A stretch of 64,000 bases of DNA from Streptomyces sp. ISL-66 (GCF_018614135.1 NZ_JAGGOW010000036.1:1-64000); one strand, 5' to 3'. Positions 48,556-57,916 are shown, numbered from the stretch's first letter. Translations and numbers: made by a program. Notes: generated by a model not told the origin, from the letters alone.

Positions 48556-51204
48556 ATGGCCTTCCCCGTCGGCACCCCCGTCGTCACGTTCACCGGCACC
48601 CTGCCGTCCGCGGTAGCCGGCGTCCCCTTCAAGGGCCAGCTGGTCCTGACTCCGTCGGCTCGTCTGGTCGATGCGGGGCGGAACGCCGTCTACACCGGCG
48701 GCGGCAAGGTCCCCCTCGACAGCAGCGCGCATTTCAGCGTGCAGATTCTTCCCTGCGACGCGGCCGGTATCGAGCCTGTCGGCTGGCGCTGGTGGGTTGA
48801 CGTCCAGCCCACCCGCGGCCAGCGGTACGGCTTCTGGGCCAACATCGCAGGTACGGGCACGGTCGACCTCGCCGCCCTCACGCCGGTGCCTGCGCCGGGC
48901 GGCGGGTCTGGCGGTGGTGGAGGGGGCGCCGTATCGTCCGTTAACGACAAAGTCGGCGCGGTGGTTCTGAACGCCGCGGACGTCGATGCAGACCCCGAAG
49001 GGACCGCCGACGCAGCCATAGCCGCGCACGCGGTCTCTACCGACCCGCACGGCGACAGGGCCGCAGCTGCGAGCGCCCTCGCCGCGCACGAAGCCGACAC
49101 CACGTCCGTGCACGGCATCAGCAACACGGCGACCCTGGAGACCCAGAGCGGGGCGCAAGCCAAAGCCGACGCGGCCCAGGCGGCTGCCATCGCTTCGTCC
49201 GCCTCGGACGCCACGGCCAAGGTGACGACGCACGAGGCGGACACCACCGCCGTGCATGGGATCGCCGACACAGCCCTGCTGGAGACATCATCCGGTGCCC
49301 AGTCGAAGGCGGATGCCGCCCAGTCGACGGCCGTCTCCACGGCCGCTGCCGACGCCACGGCGAAGGTCGCAGCGCACTCTGCGGCCAGCGACCCGCACGG
49401 CGACCGCGCGGACGCCGCCAGCAAGTACCTGGCCAAGACCAACAACCTGAGTGACCTCGGCTCCGCGACGACCGCCCGCACGAACCTCGGACTCGCCGGA
49501 GCCGCCACCCTCTCGGTCGGCACTACCGCAGGCACCGTGGCCGCAGGCGACGACTCCCGGTTCAGCGCCATCGGCAGCACAGGCCCCCAGAGTCAGGCAG
49601 GTCTTGACGGCGGCGCCCTCCGCACCGCCGAGATACGCATCAGCGACGGAGCCGTCCAAGACCTCGCCACCGCAGCCTCCTGGGCGATCGCGGCCACCAG
49701 CGTCGGCACACAGCTCAAGTGCTCCATCCCCGCCGAAGCCGGCGACCGCATCCGAGTGGACCTCGGCATGCTGTACTCCGGGACCCGCTACCTCGACGCC
49801 GTCATCCTCGACTCCGTCGGCGCCATCAACCTGTACGCGGGCACGCAGACCACCAGCCCGCTGGCGGAAGGCAACCCCGAGTTCTACCCGTCGACCAGCT
49901 TCGGGAAGGCCTCGAGCGGGATCCTCTTCACCGTCGCGAGCGGCCACTTGAGCGGCGGGCAGGCCACGATCGCGCTGGCCAACCAAGGCACAGGCGCAGG
50001 CCGGATCTACGCCTACTCCGGTTACCCGTGCCGCATCACGCTCACCAACCTCGGCCCGGCGCCGGCGCCGACTAGTAGCACCATCGCGATGACCAGTACG
50101 CCGGCGTCGGGGTACATCAAGTACGCCCCCGCGGGCGTGACCCTGTCCGGCTCCGACGTCACGGGCCCTTTCCTCTACCTTGGCGCCGGCGGCTTCCAGA
50201 TCGGCTCGGGAACCCCGGACTCGACCCTCGTGCTGCCGACGACCCGCTATCCGAACACGCGCGGGACGCTCACCAGCTCACAGTCGGTGTGGTCCGTCCG
50301 GTTCGGCACCGACGCAACCGCCTTCCAGGTCAGAACCAACTACCAGTCCACCGGATGCATCCGCATCCTTGTCAACGGCAGGCCGTTCACTGACCTGATA
50401 CAGCCTCTCGGCGGCACCACCCCCGGCAACACACACCTCATCACCGCCAACCTCGGTGCCGCCCGGCCGCGGACCGTGCAGCTTGACTTCTCGTCCGTCC
50501 CGTTCGGTGGGATTTACCTTCCGCCTGGTGCGACGATGTGGCGGCCAGCAAGTCCGAGTCGACGGATCATGGTCCTAGGCGACAGCATCCCTGGCGGCAG
50601 CAGCATCAACACCGGCGGCGGCGCAGGCACATGGTTCAGCCGAGCTGCCCGCCTCCTCGGCTACGAGGACGCCTGGAACGAAGCGCTCGGCAGTACCGGA
50701 TACATCACCGTCGGCACATCTGCGACCCTCGGCACTCGCGCACCGATCGACGTCATCCCGAACGCACCTGACGTGCTCTTCATCTCGGCCGGCTACAACG
50801 ACAACGGCGGATCGCAGCCCTCGATCAGCACAGCCGCGGCCAGCCTGTACAGCGCAATCAAGACCGGCCTGCCCAGTGCGACGATCTACGTGCTCGGTTG
50901 CTGGTCACCGACCGGTTCACCCGGCGCGTCGATCACGAACACCGACGCGACCCTGCGAACCGCAGCCGCAGCCGCGAACCTGCCGTTCATCTCGCTGATC
51001 ACCGGCGGGGTCTACAACGCAGCGGGCACCCTGATCGCCACCCACGGGCCGTGGATCACCGGCACCGGCCGAGTCGGCGCCCCCACAGGCGCCGGTAACG
51101 CAGACACCTACATCGGTACGGATGCGGTGCACCCCACCGACTCCGGCCACACCTACCTAGCCGGTCGCGTGGTCGCCGCGGTCCAGGAACTGCAGAACGC
51201 ATAG
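48556..51204 (+). CDS. Receptor-binding/tail protein with SGNH hydrolase domain
   Basis: 882 residues. The N-terminal beta domain resembles tail-attachment modules; a Gly-rich linker (118-127) follows, then two copies of a ~47-residue repeat (HEADTTSVHGISNTATLETQ-type), DPHGDRA and NNLSDLGSATTARTNLGL motifs typical of trimeric fibres. The C-terminal third is an SGNH/GDSL esterase: GDS at 675-677, GSTGYI, SAGYNDNG, and catalytic DAVH (856-859). It probably binds and deacylates cell-wall glycan. It lies before the terminase, away from the tail genes. Confidence 0.88.
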   Translation: MAFPVGTPVVTFTGTLPSAVAGVPFKGQLVLTPSARLVDAGRNAVYTGGGKVPLDSSAHFSVQILPCDAAGIEPVGWRWWVDVQPTRGQRYGFWANIAGTGTVDLAALTPVPAPGGGSGGGGGGAVSSVNDKVGAVVLNAADVDADPEGTADAAIAAHAVSTDPHGDRAAAASALAAHEADTTSVHGISNTATLETQSGAQAKADAAQAAAIASSASDATAKVTTHEADTTAVHGIADTALLETSSGAQSKADAAQSTAVSTAAADATAKVAAHSAASDPHGDRADAASKYLAKTNNLSDLGSATTARTNLGLAGAATLSVGTTAGTVAAGDDSRFSAIGSTGPQSQAGLDGGALRTAEIRISDGAVQDLATAASWAIAATSVGTQLKCSIPAEAGDRIRVDLGMLYSGTRYLDAVILDSVGAINLYAGTQTTSPLAEGNPEFYPSTSFGKASSGILFTVASGHLSGGQATIALANQGTGAGRIYAYSGYPCRITLTNLGPAPAPTSSTIAMTSTPASGYIKYAPAGVTLSGSDVTGPFLYLGAGGFQIGSGTPDSTLVLPTTRYPNTRGTLTSSQSVWSVRFGTDATAFQVRTNYQSTGCIRILVNGRPFTDLIQPLGGTTPGNTHLITANLGAARPRTVQLDFSSVPFGGIYLPPGATMWRPASPSRRIMVLGDSIPGGSSINTGGGAGTWFSRAARLLGYEDAWNEALGSTGYITVGTSATLGTRAPIDVIPNAPDVLFISAGYNDNGGSQPSISTAAASLYSAIKTGLPSATIYVLGCWSPTGSPGASITNTDATLRTAAAAANLPFISLITGGVYNAAGTLIATHGPWITGTGRVGAPTGAGNADTYIGTDAVHPTDSGHTYLAGRVVAAVQELQNA

Positions 51205-51212
51205 GAGGTGTC

Positions 51213-51332
51213 ATGGGTAGCCCGATTGACGATGTCATCCAGGCCTGGGGGACATCCGACCCGAGAGATGGGCGCCCATGCGGATCCACATCACCGACGG
51301 AGAACGGCACATCAGGATCCACGCCAGGTTGA
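51213..51332 (+). CDS. Small ORF with strong ribosome site
   Basis: 39 residues from ATG 51213 with AGGAGGTG four bases ahead. MGSPIDDVIQAWGTSDPRDG then a Ser/Thr/Gly tail. It overlaps the start of the 51278 gene in another frame and may drive its translation. Confidence 0.5.
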   Translation: MGSPIDDVIQAWGTSDPRDGRPCGSTSPTENGTSGSTPG

Positions 51333-51571
51333 CGACGCTGACGCGAGGCGTCAAGGCCGCACGCTCCCTACTTGCCGCCCTACCCCCACCCGCTGCAGAC
51401 CCCCACCCCGGCACTGACGACCCCACCTCCCCGGACCAGCCACCCACCGCCAGCGGCTTCGGGTTCTGCCTGGACGGGGTAACTCTCACCTCGGACACCG
51501 AACGGCCATACCCCGAAGCTCAGCCCGAACTACAACGCCCCCAACCCTCCGAACCCGAGGAGCGGCGATGA
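51278..51571 (+). CDS. Hypothetical protein
   Basis: 97 residues from ATG 51278. MRIHITDGERHIRIHARLTTLTRGVKAARSLL then a Pro-rich acidic tail. It lacks its own good ribosome site and probably depends on the 51213 ORF. Overlaps HNH by ATGA. Confidence 0.6.
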   Translation: MRIHITDGERHIRIHARLTTLTRGVKAARSLLAALPPPAADPHPGTDDPTSPDQPPTASGFGFCLDGVTLTSDTERPYPEAQPELQRPQPSEPEERR

Positions 51572-51885
51572 GTGGAGGATGGACTGACAGCAACAGGCGC
51601 GCCGAGCTTCCGCCGAACTGGTACACGGAGATCCGACCGGCCGTCCTCAAGCGGGACGTCAGTCTCTGCCAGGCGTGCGGCAATCCGGCGTCCGACGTCG
51701 ACCACATCGGAGACAAGCGCGACCATCGACTCGTCAACCTGCAAGCGCTATGCGGCTGGTGCCATCGCAGGAAGACCAGCAGGCAAGGTAATCAGTCGGA
51801 CAGCCGGACCAAGATCCGAGAGGGCCGCAGGCCGGAAGATCATCCCGGCCTGAAGATGGCTGTGGATCCGGAGGAGATCAAATGA
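51568..51885 (+). CDS. HNH endonuclease (packaging-associated)
   Basis: 105 residues. CQACGNPASDVDHIGDKRDHRLVNLQALCGWCHRRKTSRQG is a complete HNH with two zinc CxxC pairs. Small HNH proteins coded next to terminase assist cos cleavage in HK97-like phages. Context supports that role. Confidence 0.9.
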   Translation: MSGGWTDSNRRAELPPNWYTEIRPAVLKRDVSLCQACGNPASDVDHIGDKRDHRLVNLQALCGWCHRRKTSRQGNQSDSRTKIREGRRPEDHPGLKMAVDPEEIK

Positions 51886-52009
51886 TCAAGGCTTCGAATT
51901 TCCCGGCCTCAACCCCTGGGCCCCCCTCCCCCCTCCCACCCTCCTGAAGCCCGGGGAGGTGCTGTGGCTGACGCTGGGTACGGGTCTGGCCAATTCGGGG
52001 CCGCGCGGA

Positions 52010-52043
52010 CCCCTGGCCGGGCCTGAGGAGGCCCGGCCAGGGG
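52010..52043 (+). terminator. 15-bp perfect hairpin before the primase-like gene
   Basis: CCCCTGGCCGGGCCT (52010-52024) pairs with AGGCCCGGCCAGGGG (52029-52043) around GAGG. The gap 51886-52178 has no credible gene; a GTG frame at 51959 reads through this hairpin and is rejected. The cos or pac site could also lie here. Confidence 0.7.
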
Positions 52044-52123
52044 GCGGGGGTCTGATCCAGCCTCCAGGGGGCGGTGTCCGCCTGAGGGTCGCAGGCCACC
52101 TCATCCCTCGCTTCCATGACTTG

Positions 52124-52129
52124 TATAAT
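52124..52129 (+). promoter_or_regulatory. Consensus -10 box TATAAT
   Basis: A perfect TATAAT in very GC-rich DNA, 50 bases before the primase-like gene. No good -35 is seen (TCATCC at the right distance), so an activator or other sigma factor may be involved. Confidence 0.5.
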
Positions 52130-52178
52130 CGCAGGTCAGGTGCTGGATTGCCGTTACAGTTGACGGTAGGATGAGGGT

Positions 52179-52763
52179 ATGGAAACGAAGCGCTGCGATC
52201 ACAAGCCCTGCCGGGAGCGACTTGGTGCTCGGCATGCTCACAACGCGCGCTTCTGCTCGGGCCGCTGTCGGGTCGCCGCCCATCGGGCTAAGCAGGCTCT
52301 GCCCGCGGAGCTGACCGCGCGAGACCGCTGGGTTCGCCGCACCTCTGCGAAGGTCCCCGTGACCGCCAGCGGGGACGCAGCCAGCAGCACCGACCCGCGC
52401 ACTTGGTCCTCGTACTCCAAGGCCAATTCCAGCAAGACCGGCGCCGGCCTCGGGTTCGTCCTCAATGGGGACGGCATCACCTGCATCGACCTCGACCACT
52501 GCCTGACCGGCGGCCGGCTGGCCGACTGGGCGCGCGAGATCGTGGCACTGGCACCCGGCTGCTGGATCGAGCGGTCCGTGTCCGGCGACGGGCTGCACAT
52601 CTGGGGCCGCAGCGTGATGCGGACCGGCCGGCGCATCAAGATTCAAGGCGGGACGGTCGAGCTGTACCCGTCCGGCCGCTACATCGCGGTCACCGGCGAC
52701 ACCTGGGGCGACACGCCCCGTCGACTCGGTGAACTGGACCCTCTGATCGACACCTTGCTGTAG
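52179..52763 (+). CDS. Minimal AEP-type DNA primase/polymerase
   Basis: 194 residues. The N-terminal Cys motif CDHKPCRERLG..RFCSGRCRVAAHR is a zinc finger. The core carries archaeo-eukaryotic primase motifs: CIDLDHC (Asp104, Asp106), SGDGLHIWG (135-143) and VELYPSGRYIAVTG. No helicase domain is present. Zinc finger plus PrimPol core suggests a small primase, here placed beside packaging genes rather than the replication genes. Confidence 0.82.
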   Translation: METKRCDHKPCRERLGARHAHNARFCSGRCRVAAHRAKQALPAELTARDRWVRRTSAKVPVTASGDAASSTDPRTWSSYSKANSSKTGAGLGFVLNGDGITCIDLDHCLTGGRLADWAREIVALAPGCWIERSVSGDGLHIWGRSVMRTGRRIKIQGGTVELYPSGRYIAVTGDTWGDTPRRLGELDPLIDTLL

Positions 52764-52812
52764 CCGCCCGACACGGGCGCGCTGCGGCGTACCCGACACG
52801 GGAGGCAAGAGC

Positions 52813-53337
52813 ATGGCACGTCTTCAGATTCTGGAACTACCCGAGGGCGCGGAGGATGCACGTGCGCCGTTCGTTCTGGTCGTCGACCAGTGCATGCCGC
52901 AGCGCGTCGTGCTGGGCGCGGGGCAAGGCGCTCTGGTGGACCACTGGCAGGCCTTGGCGGACCGGATCGGTGCAAGGGGCGTTGTCGTAACCCCGGAGAC
53001 GGTCGAGATCCCGGCGAATGAGGTGTCCATCGGTCCGGACGGATATCCCGTTCGGATGCGTGTTGAAGCCGACTTCACTCGCTTCGACGAGCAGCTCGCC
53101 GAGAGGGCCGCGGCCGATGCCGCCCCGGACCGCCCGGCGGATGCGGTCGAAGCGAAGCTGCGTCACTTCATCGACGAGCACCATGAGCGCGACATCAGAC
53201 TGATGGATCGTGTCACGAATGCCCTCGGCATTGATCGGCTGCGCAACTGGGACGAAATCGTCTGGGCGATCGAGAACGATCACGAGGTCGCCCGTGCCCG
53301 CCGTGGGTCGATCGAGGATGCGAAGGGGGTGTCCTGA
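52813..53337 (+). CDS. Hypothetical protein, pre-terminase
   Basis: 174 residues. A beta-rich first half (APFVLVVDQCMPQRVVLGAGQG) and a helical acidic second half (VEAKLRHFIDEHHERDIRLMDRV). TGATG coupling to the TerS-like gene. Possibly a packaging accessory; unproven. Confidence 0.6.
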   Translation: MARLQILELPEGAEDARAPFVLVVDQCMPQRVVLGAGQGALVDHWQALADRIGARGVVVTPETVEIPANEVSIGPDGYPVRMRVEADFTRFDEQLAERAAADAAPDRPADAVEAKLRHFIDEHHERDIRLMDRVTNALGIDRLRNWDEIVWAIENDHEVARARRGSIEDAKGVS

Positions 53338-53825
53338 TGGCTGGCGTTGGCCCCGCACCGAAGGACCCGTCAAGGCGTGCCCGCCGGAACAAGGATCCCC
53401 AGGCTCAAACGATCCTCCGGTTCGAGCGCGCGGACGCACCCGACCTGCCCGACTTCCGAATCAATGCCGGCGACGACGGGCTGGTCGAGTTCGTGTGGCC
53501 GGAGCGGACTTGCGAGTGGTGGGCGACGTGGCAGGCCTCGCCGCAGGCCGAGCACTTCTCCAGCACCGACTGGGAAGAGCTGCTGACCACGGCCTTGGTG
53601 CACGCCAAGGTGTGGACGGGAGATCTGTCCGCGGCGGCCGAGCTTCGACTTCGGGTGGCCAAGTTCGGCGCGACCATGGAAGACCGCGCCCGGCTCCGCA
53701 TGCAGTTCGCTGCCGCGGACGAGGCGGACTCCAAGCGTCCGGAGACTGGCGCGACGGCGCGAGCGCGGTACGGAACGCTGCACGCGCTGCCGGAGCCGAA
53801 GGGCAAGGCGGTGGGCGATGGCTGA
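53337..53825 (+). CDS. Terminase small subunit-like protein
   Basis: 162 residues. KDPSRRARRNKDPQ start, TCEWWATWQASPQAEHFSSTDWEELLTTALVHAKVW, then AAELRLRVAKFGATMEDRARLRMQF. This helical pattern occurs in the small terminase proteins of Streptomyces siphoviruses, immediately before TerL. Identification rests on pattern and position. Confidence 0.75.
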   Translation: MAGVGPAPKDPSRRARRNKDPQAQTILRFERADAPDLPDFRINAGDDGLVEFVWPERTCEWWATWQASPQAEHFSSTDWEELLTTALVHAKVWTGDLSAAAELRLRVAKFGATMEDRARLRMQFAAADEADSKRPETGATARARYGTLHALPEPKGKAVGDG

Positions 53826-54069
53826 CGACGTGCCGTTCTACGTGATCTGCGCGGGCACTCGTGACGCGGCTGCCGTGTGGGCGGCCCGGCACGGAATTGG
53901 TGACGACGAGTTCGTTTTCGCCAGCAGGCCCTGCGACGTCGTCGGCTATCCAGAATTCATCTCGGTTCGCCTTCCTTGCTTCTACGGCCGCGGAGACTGG
54001 CCGCTGGTAGACGAGGCGGTACGAGGCAACGACCTTCGGATGGCCGCTCGTGCCGTGGCGGGGACCTGA
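53818..54069 (+). CDS. Small hypothetical protein between terminase genes
   Basis: 83 residues. VPFYVICAGTRDAAAVWAARHGIGDDEFVFASRPCDVVGYPEF is a compact alpha-beta pattern. It overlaps TerS and TerL. Unknown role. Confidence 0.65.
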   Translation: MADDVPFYVICAGTRDAAAVWAARHGIGDDEFVFASRPCDVVGYPEFISVRLPCFYGRGDWPLVDEAVRGNDLRMAARAVAGT

Positions 54070-55711
54070 GTTCCAGGGCGAGCTTCCCACGCTCGGCTAC
54101 CAAGTCCTCGACTGGATTCTCGAGATGCTGGCCGCGCCCGACCGGCCTGACTACGAACCGTTCGTGCCGACGCGGGAGCAGGCGGAGTTCATCCTCCGGT
54201 TCTACGAGCTGCATCCCGCGACGGGCAAGCGCCGCGTCCGTCGTGGGGTCCTCTCGCGGCCCCGCGGTTGGGGGAAGTCTCCCCTCCTGGCGGCCATTGC
54301 GTGCGCGGAGGCGCTCGGCCCGGTTGTCCCGGATGGTTGGGATGCGGCGGGCGAGCCGGTTGGTACTTCTTGGGACCGGATCCGCACCCCGTTGGTCCAG
54401 GTGGCGGCGGTGTCCGAAGATCAGACGCAGAACACGTGGGCGCCGCTGCTGGAGATGCTTCGACTGGGCCCGGTGATCGACGAGTACCCCGGGCTGGAGC
54501 CGCTCGACACGTTCGTCAATCTGCCCCGAGGGAAGATCGACATGGTCACCAGCTCGGCGACCAGCCGTAAGGGCAACAAGGCCCTCTTCGCGGTTCTTGA
54601 CCAAACTGAGGAGTGGACGGCGAGCAACGGCGGGAAGCGTCTGGCACAGGTCATGCGCTCGAACGCCGCGAAGATCGGCGGCACCACCCTGGAGTCACCG
54701 AACGCCTACATCCCCGGCTTGGGCTCGGTCGCCGAGGACACCGCCGCGTTCGCCAAGGCGATCTCCGAGGGCCGCACCCGCGAAGACGGCCTCCTCTGGG
54801 ATCACCGTGAAGCGCCGCCGGAGACCGATCCCACTGAGCGCGAGTCCCTGGTCGCCGGCCTGCGCTACGCCTACGGAGACAGCTCGGACCACGAGGCCGG
54901 CTGTGTCCTGCACAGTCCTCCCTGCGGGCCGGGCTGGTCCCCGATCGACCGCCTGGTCGGAGACTTCTGGGACATGTCGAACGACCCTCAGGTCATGCGC
55001 TCGGACTTCCTGAACCAGATCACCCACGCGACGGACAGCTGGCTGTCTCAGCCGGAGTGGGCGGCATGCTCGGACGCCACCCGCGTGGTGGCCGACGGTG
55101 AGGCCGTGACGCTCGGATTCGACGGCTCCCGGGCTCGTGCCCGCGGCGTCACGGACGCCACGGCTCTGATCGGATGCCGGGTCTCCGACGGACACATCTT
55201 CCAGCTAGGCGTATGGGAGCAGCCCGAGGGCCCCCTCGGCGAAGGCTGGCGGGTGCCGGTCCTCGAGGTGCTGGCCACGGTCGAAGAAGCCTTCAACCGC
55301 TACCGAGTGGTCGGTTTCTACGCGGACCCGGCGAAGTGGGAGGGGCACGTCGCGGACTGGGAAGCCCGCTGGGGTGCCGGCCTGGGGGTGAAGGCGACCC
55401 GCGATCATCCGATCGAGTGGTGGATGACGGGCGGCCGGTCGAATCTGATCGTCCGCGCGCTGGAGAAGTTCCAGTCCGCCGTCGTCGACAAGGAACTGAC
55501 GCATGACGGCTCGAGCGCGCTGACCAGGCATGTACTGAATGCTCGCCGCCGTAAGGGGCGGTCGGGGATCCAGATCATGAAGGCGCATCCGGACTCTGCG
55601 CAGAAGATCGACGCCGCAGTGTCGTCGGTGCTGGCCTGGCAGGCCCGGCTTGACGCTGTGGCCAAGGGCCTAGCCGAATCCGAGGAGCCGATGGGCGGCT
55701 TCACGTTCTGA
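54050..55711 (+). CDS. Terminase large subunit
   Basis: 553 residues from GTG 54050. ATPase: Walker A-like SRPRGWGKS (69-77), Walker B LFAVLDQTEEW (179-189). Nuclease: LGFDGSRAR, FYADPAKW and C-terminal HPDSAQKIDAAVSSVLA. It packages DNA into the prohead. The LDQTE Walker B matches the terminase-1 family that includes many actinophages. Confidence 0.95.
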   Translation: MPWRGPEFQGELPTLGYQVLDWILEMLAAPDRPDYEPFVPTREQAEFILRFYELHPATGKRRVRRGVLSRPRGWGKSPLLAAIACAEALGPVVPDGWDAAGEPVGTSWDRIRTPLVQVAAVSEDQTQNTWAPLLEMLRLGPVIDEYPGLEPLDTFVNLPRGKIDMVTSSATSRKGNKALFAVLDQTEEWTASNGGKRLAQVMRSNAAKIGGTTLESPNAYIPGLGSVAEDTAAFAKAISEGRTREDGLLWDHREAPPETDPTERESLVAGLRYAYGDSSDHEAGCVLHSPPCGPGWSPIDRLVGDFWDMSNDPQVMRSDFLNQITHATDSWLSQPEWAACSDATRVVADGEAVTLGFDGSRARARGVTDATALIGCRVSDGHIFQLGVWEQPEGPLGEGWRVPVLEVLATVEEAFNRYRVVGFYADPAKWEGHVADWEARWGAGLGVKATRDHPIEWWMTGGRSNLIVRALEKFQSAVVDKELTHDGSSALTRHVLNARRRKGRSGIQIMKAHPDSAQKIDAAVSSVLAWQARLDAVAKGLAESEEPMGGFTF

Positions 55712-55721
55712 CCGTGAGGGG

Positions 55722-57113
55722 GTGGAGCCCGTGCTGGACGACACCTCCTACACGCCGGACTGGTGGCTACTGCGGCTAGGCCGACGGATGCGGAATCGGC
55801 GATCAGACCTCGACCGATGGTGGGACTACTACCTGGGTAACGCGCCGCTCCCGTCTCTCCCGAAGAATGCGGCAGCAGCGTTTCTCGAGTTCCAGCGCAA
55901 GTCGCGCACGAACTTCTGCCGGCCGATCGCGGACGCGCCGGTGCACCGCATGCAGGTGCTCGGCGTTACCGACGCGGAAGGCAATGCCGACGCCGACGCC
56001 TTGCGCTGGTGGCAGGCGAACCGGTTGGACTCGCGGCAAAAGCAGATCTACAGGACGATGACGGCGCAGGCCCAGGCCTACGTCATAGTCGGACCGCATC
56101 CCTCGCGGCTCGAGCCTGATGACGAAACCCCGGCACCACTGATCACTGCGGAACATCCGCGACAGGTCATCGTCGAGATGAACCAGGCCACGGGCGAAAG
56201 GGCAGCAGCGCTGAAGGCCTGGTGGGACGATATCGACCGGGTGGGCCGGGCCACGGTCTACCTTAGCGACGGATTGCAGCGATACGTCACCCCCGGCCGG
56301 ACGGGTGAGCGGTTGGGCTGGGGGCGTGAATCCTGGGTCACCGATGGCGAGTTCCAGCCGCACGACCTGGGGGCGGTCCCCGTCGTTCCGTTCCAGTGCC
56401 GGCCAGACCTGATGGAGGATCCCGAGCCCGAGTTCGCTGGCGTCCTGGACATCCAGGACCGGATCAACCTCGGGGTCCTGAACCGGATGACAGCGGCTCG
56501 CTACTCGGCGTTCCGGCAGAAGTTCATCACGGGCCACAAGTTTCGCAAGCGTGTCGATTCGGCTACGGGTCTCGAGATCGTTGAACAGCCGTTCGTTCCG
56601 TCGCCGTCAGCGATCTGGGCAAGCGAGGGCGAGAACGCCAAGTTCGGGCAGCTGGATGCCACAGACCTGTCTGGCTTCCTGAAGGAACACGAGTCCGACG
56701 TCCGCGACATGCTGGTCCTCAGCCACACTCCCGCCTACTATTTCGCTTCCCAGCTGGTGAACATCTCCGCCGACACCGTCAACGCCCTCGATGTGAACCA
56801 CCTGGCGAAGGTCGCAGAGCACATGGCCGCGCTTGGTGAGGCGTGGGAGGACGTGCTGCAGTTGGCCGCGAAGCAGGCCGGCGTGGACCGGGACTACACG
56901 CTTTCCGAGGTCCGCTGGGCCGACCCGCGCCGGCTGAACCCGTCCGTGATCGCGGACGCGGCCACGAAGAAGCATTCGATCGGCTATCCGCTGGCGATTC
57001 TTGCCGAGGAGATGGGCGAGTCTCCGCAAAGGGTTCGCCGCATCACCTCGGAGGCCGCCGGCGCCGCCCTGCTGGCCATCCCGCCACTGCCTAGCCCGGC
57101 GGCCGGATCGTGA
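55722..57113 (+). CDS. Portal protein (SPP1 Gp6-like)
   Basis: 463 residues from GTG 55722. WWDYYLGNAPLPSLP, ADAPVHRMQVLG, a basic MTAARYSAFRQKFITGHKF and HESDVRDMLVLSHTPAYYF, a pattern of the SPP1_portal family. It forms the dodecameric DNA gate. Overlaps the MuF gene by GTGA. Confidence 0.93.
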   Translation: MEPVLDDTSYTPDWWLLRLGRRMRNRRSDLDRWWDYYLGNAPLPSLPKNAAAAFLEFQRKSRTNFCRPIADAPVHRMQVLGVTDAEGNADADALRWWQANRLDSRQKQIYRTMTAQAQAYVIVGPHPSRLEPDDETPAPLITAEHPRQVIVEMNQATGERAAALKAWWDDIDRVGRATVYLSDGLQRYVTPGRTGERLGWGRESWVTDGEFQPHDLGAVPVVPFQCRPDLMEDPEPEFAGVLDIQDRINLGVLNRMTAARYSAFRQKFITGHKFRKRVDSATGLEIVEQPFVPSPSAIWASEGENAKFGQLDATDLSGFLKEHESDVRDMLVLSHTPAYYFASQLVNISADTVNALDVNHLAKVAEHMAALGEAWEDVLQLAAKQAGVDRDYTLSEVRWADPRRLNPSVIADAATKKHSIGYPLAILAEEMGESPQRVRRITSEAAGAALLAIPPLPSPAAGS

Positions 57114-57916
57114 GCGAGGCTATTCAGGCCGCACTGGATGCCCGTTATGCCTCCATCACCGTCGGCCTTCGGCAGCGGCTCATCGCACTGGTGCTGCAGG
57201 TCTTCGGGGCCACCGGCAATTACCGGGACGCTGACGCGGACGCGTTCCTAGAGCGGATCATGCCAGCCGTTCTGGGCACGCAGCAGCAGATGGGTGCGCT
57301 GACCGATGCCTACCTGTCCCAGATGGTCGCCGCCATGTACGGCGGAAGTCCGCTAGCGCAGGGCATCAGCCTTCCGGAGTCGCTGCGAGGGGTGCCCCCG
57401 GAAGAGGTTTACCGGCGGCCCTTCGTGTCCGTGTGGACCGCGCTCTCGGAAGGCAAGCCCTTGGCCGAGGCTGTTCGTCAGGGGCAAACGCGCCTGACGT
57501 CGATCACCGGAACCGACCTGCAGTTGGCCAGGACCGAGGCGACACGCCAGGCCCTCAGCCGCGACAGCCGAGTCCAGTTCTACCGCCGGGTCCTGCGTGG
57601 CTCATTCAACTGCGCGATGTGCACGATCGCCTCGACGCAGCGCTACCGCAAGGCGAGTCTGATGCCGATCCATCCGGGTTGCGACTGCGGGACACGCCCT
57701 CTGGCCCCCGGCGAGGACCGGTCACAGGTCATCGACGATCGACTCCTCGAGGCGGCGCACGCGGCCGTCGCCAAGGGGACAGGCGAGTCGGACCGCGGCG
57801 GCCGATTGCCCGACTACCGCGACGTCATCATCGACCGCCAGCACGGCGAGCTCGGCCCGCTGATGGCCATCCGACGACAGAACTTCACGGGCCCCGCAAG
57901 CATTCCGGGTCAGTGA
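57110..57916 (+). CDS. MuF-like minor capsid protein
   Basis: 268 residues. The C-terminal domain CAMCTIASTQRYRKASLMPIHPGCDCGTRPL is the MuF/capsid-maturation motif. It is placed directly after portal, where MuF proteins enter the head. No protease or toxin extension is seen. Confidence 0.88.
   Translation: MSEAIQAALDARYASITVGLRQRLIALVLQVFGATGNYRDADADAFLERIMPAVLGTQQQMGALTDAYLSQMVAAMYGGSPLAQGISLPESLRGVPPEEVYRRPFVSVWTALSEGKPLAEAVRQGQTRLTSITGTDLQLARTEATRQALSRDSRVQFYRRVLRGSFNCAMCTIASTQRYRKASLMPIHPGCDCGTRPLAPGEDRSQVIDDRLLEAAHAAVAKGTGESDRGGRLPDYRDVIIDRQHGELGPLMAIRRQNFTGPASIPGQ

Noticed and set aside
47827..49257. 476-codon reverse frame over the receptor-binding gene
   Set aside because: Antisense, Gly/Arg-rich, crosses a terminator and several real genes.
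51959..52174. GTG frame of 71 codons before the primase-like gene
   Set aside because: Translated from the hairpin and the GC-rich gap (PGGGGLIQPPGGG); no ribosome site.
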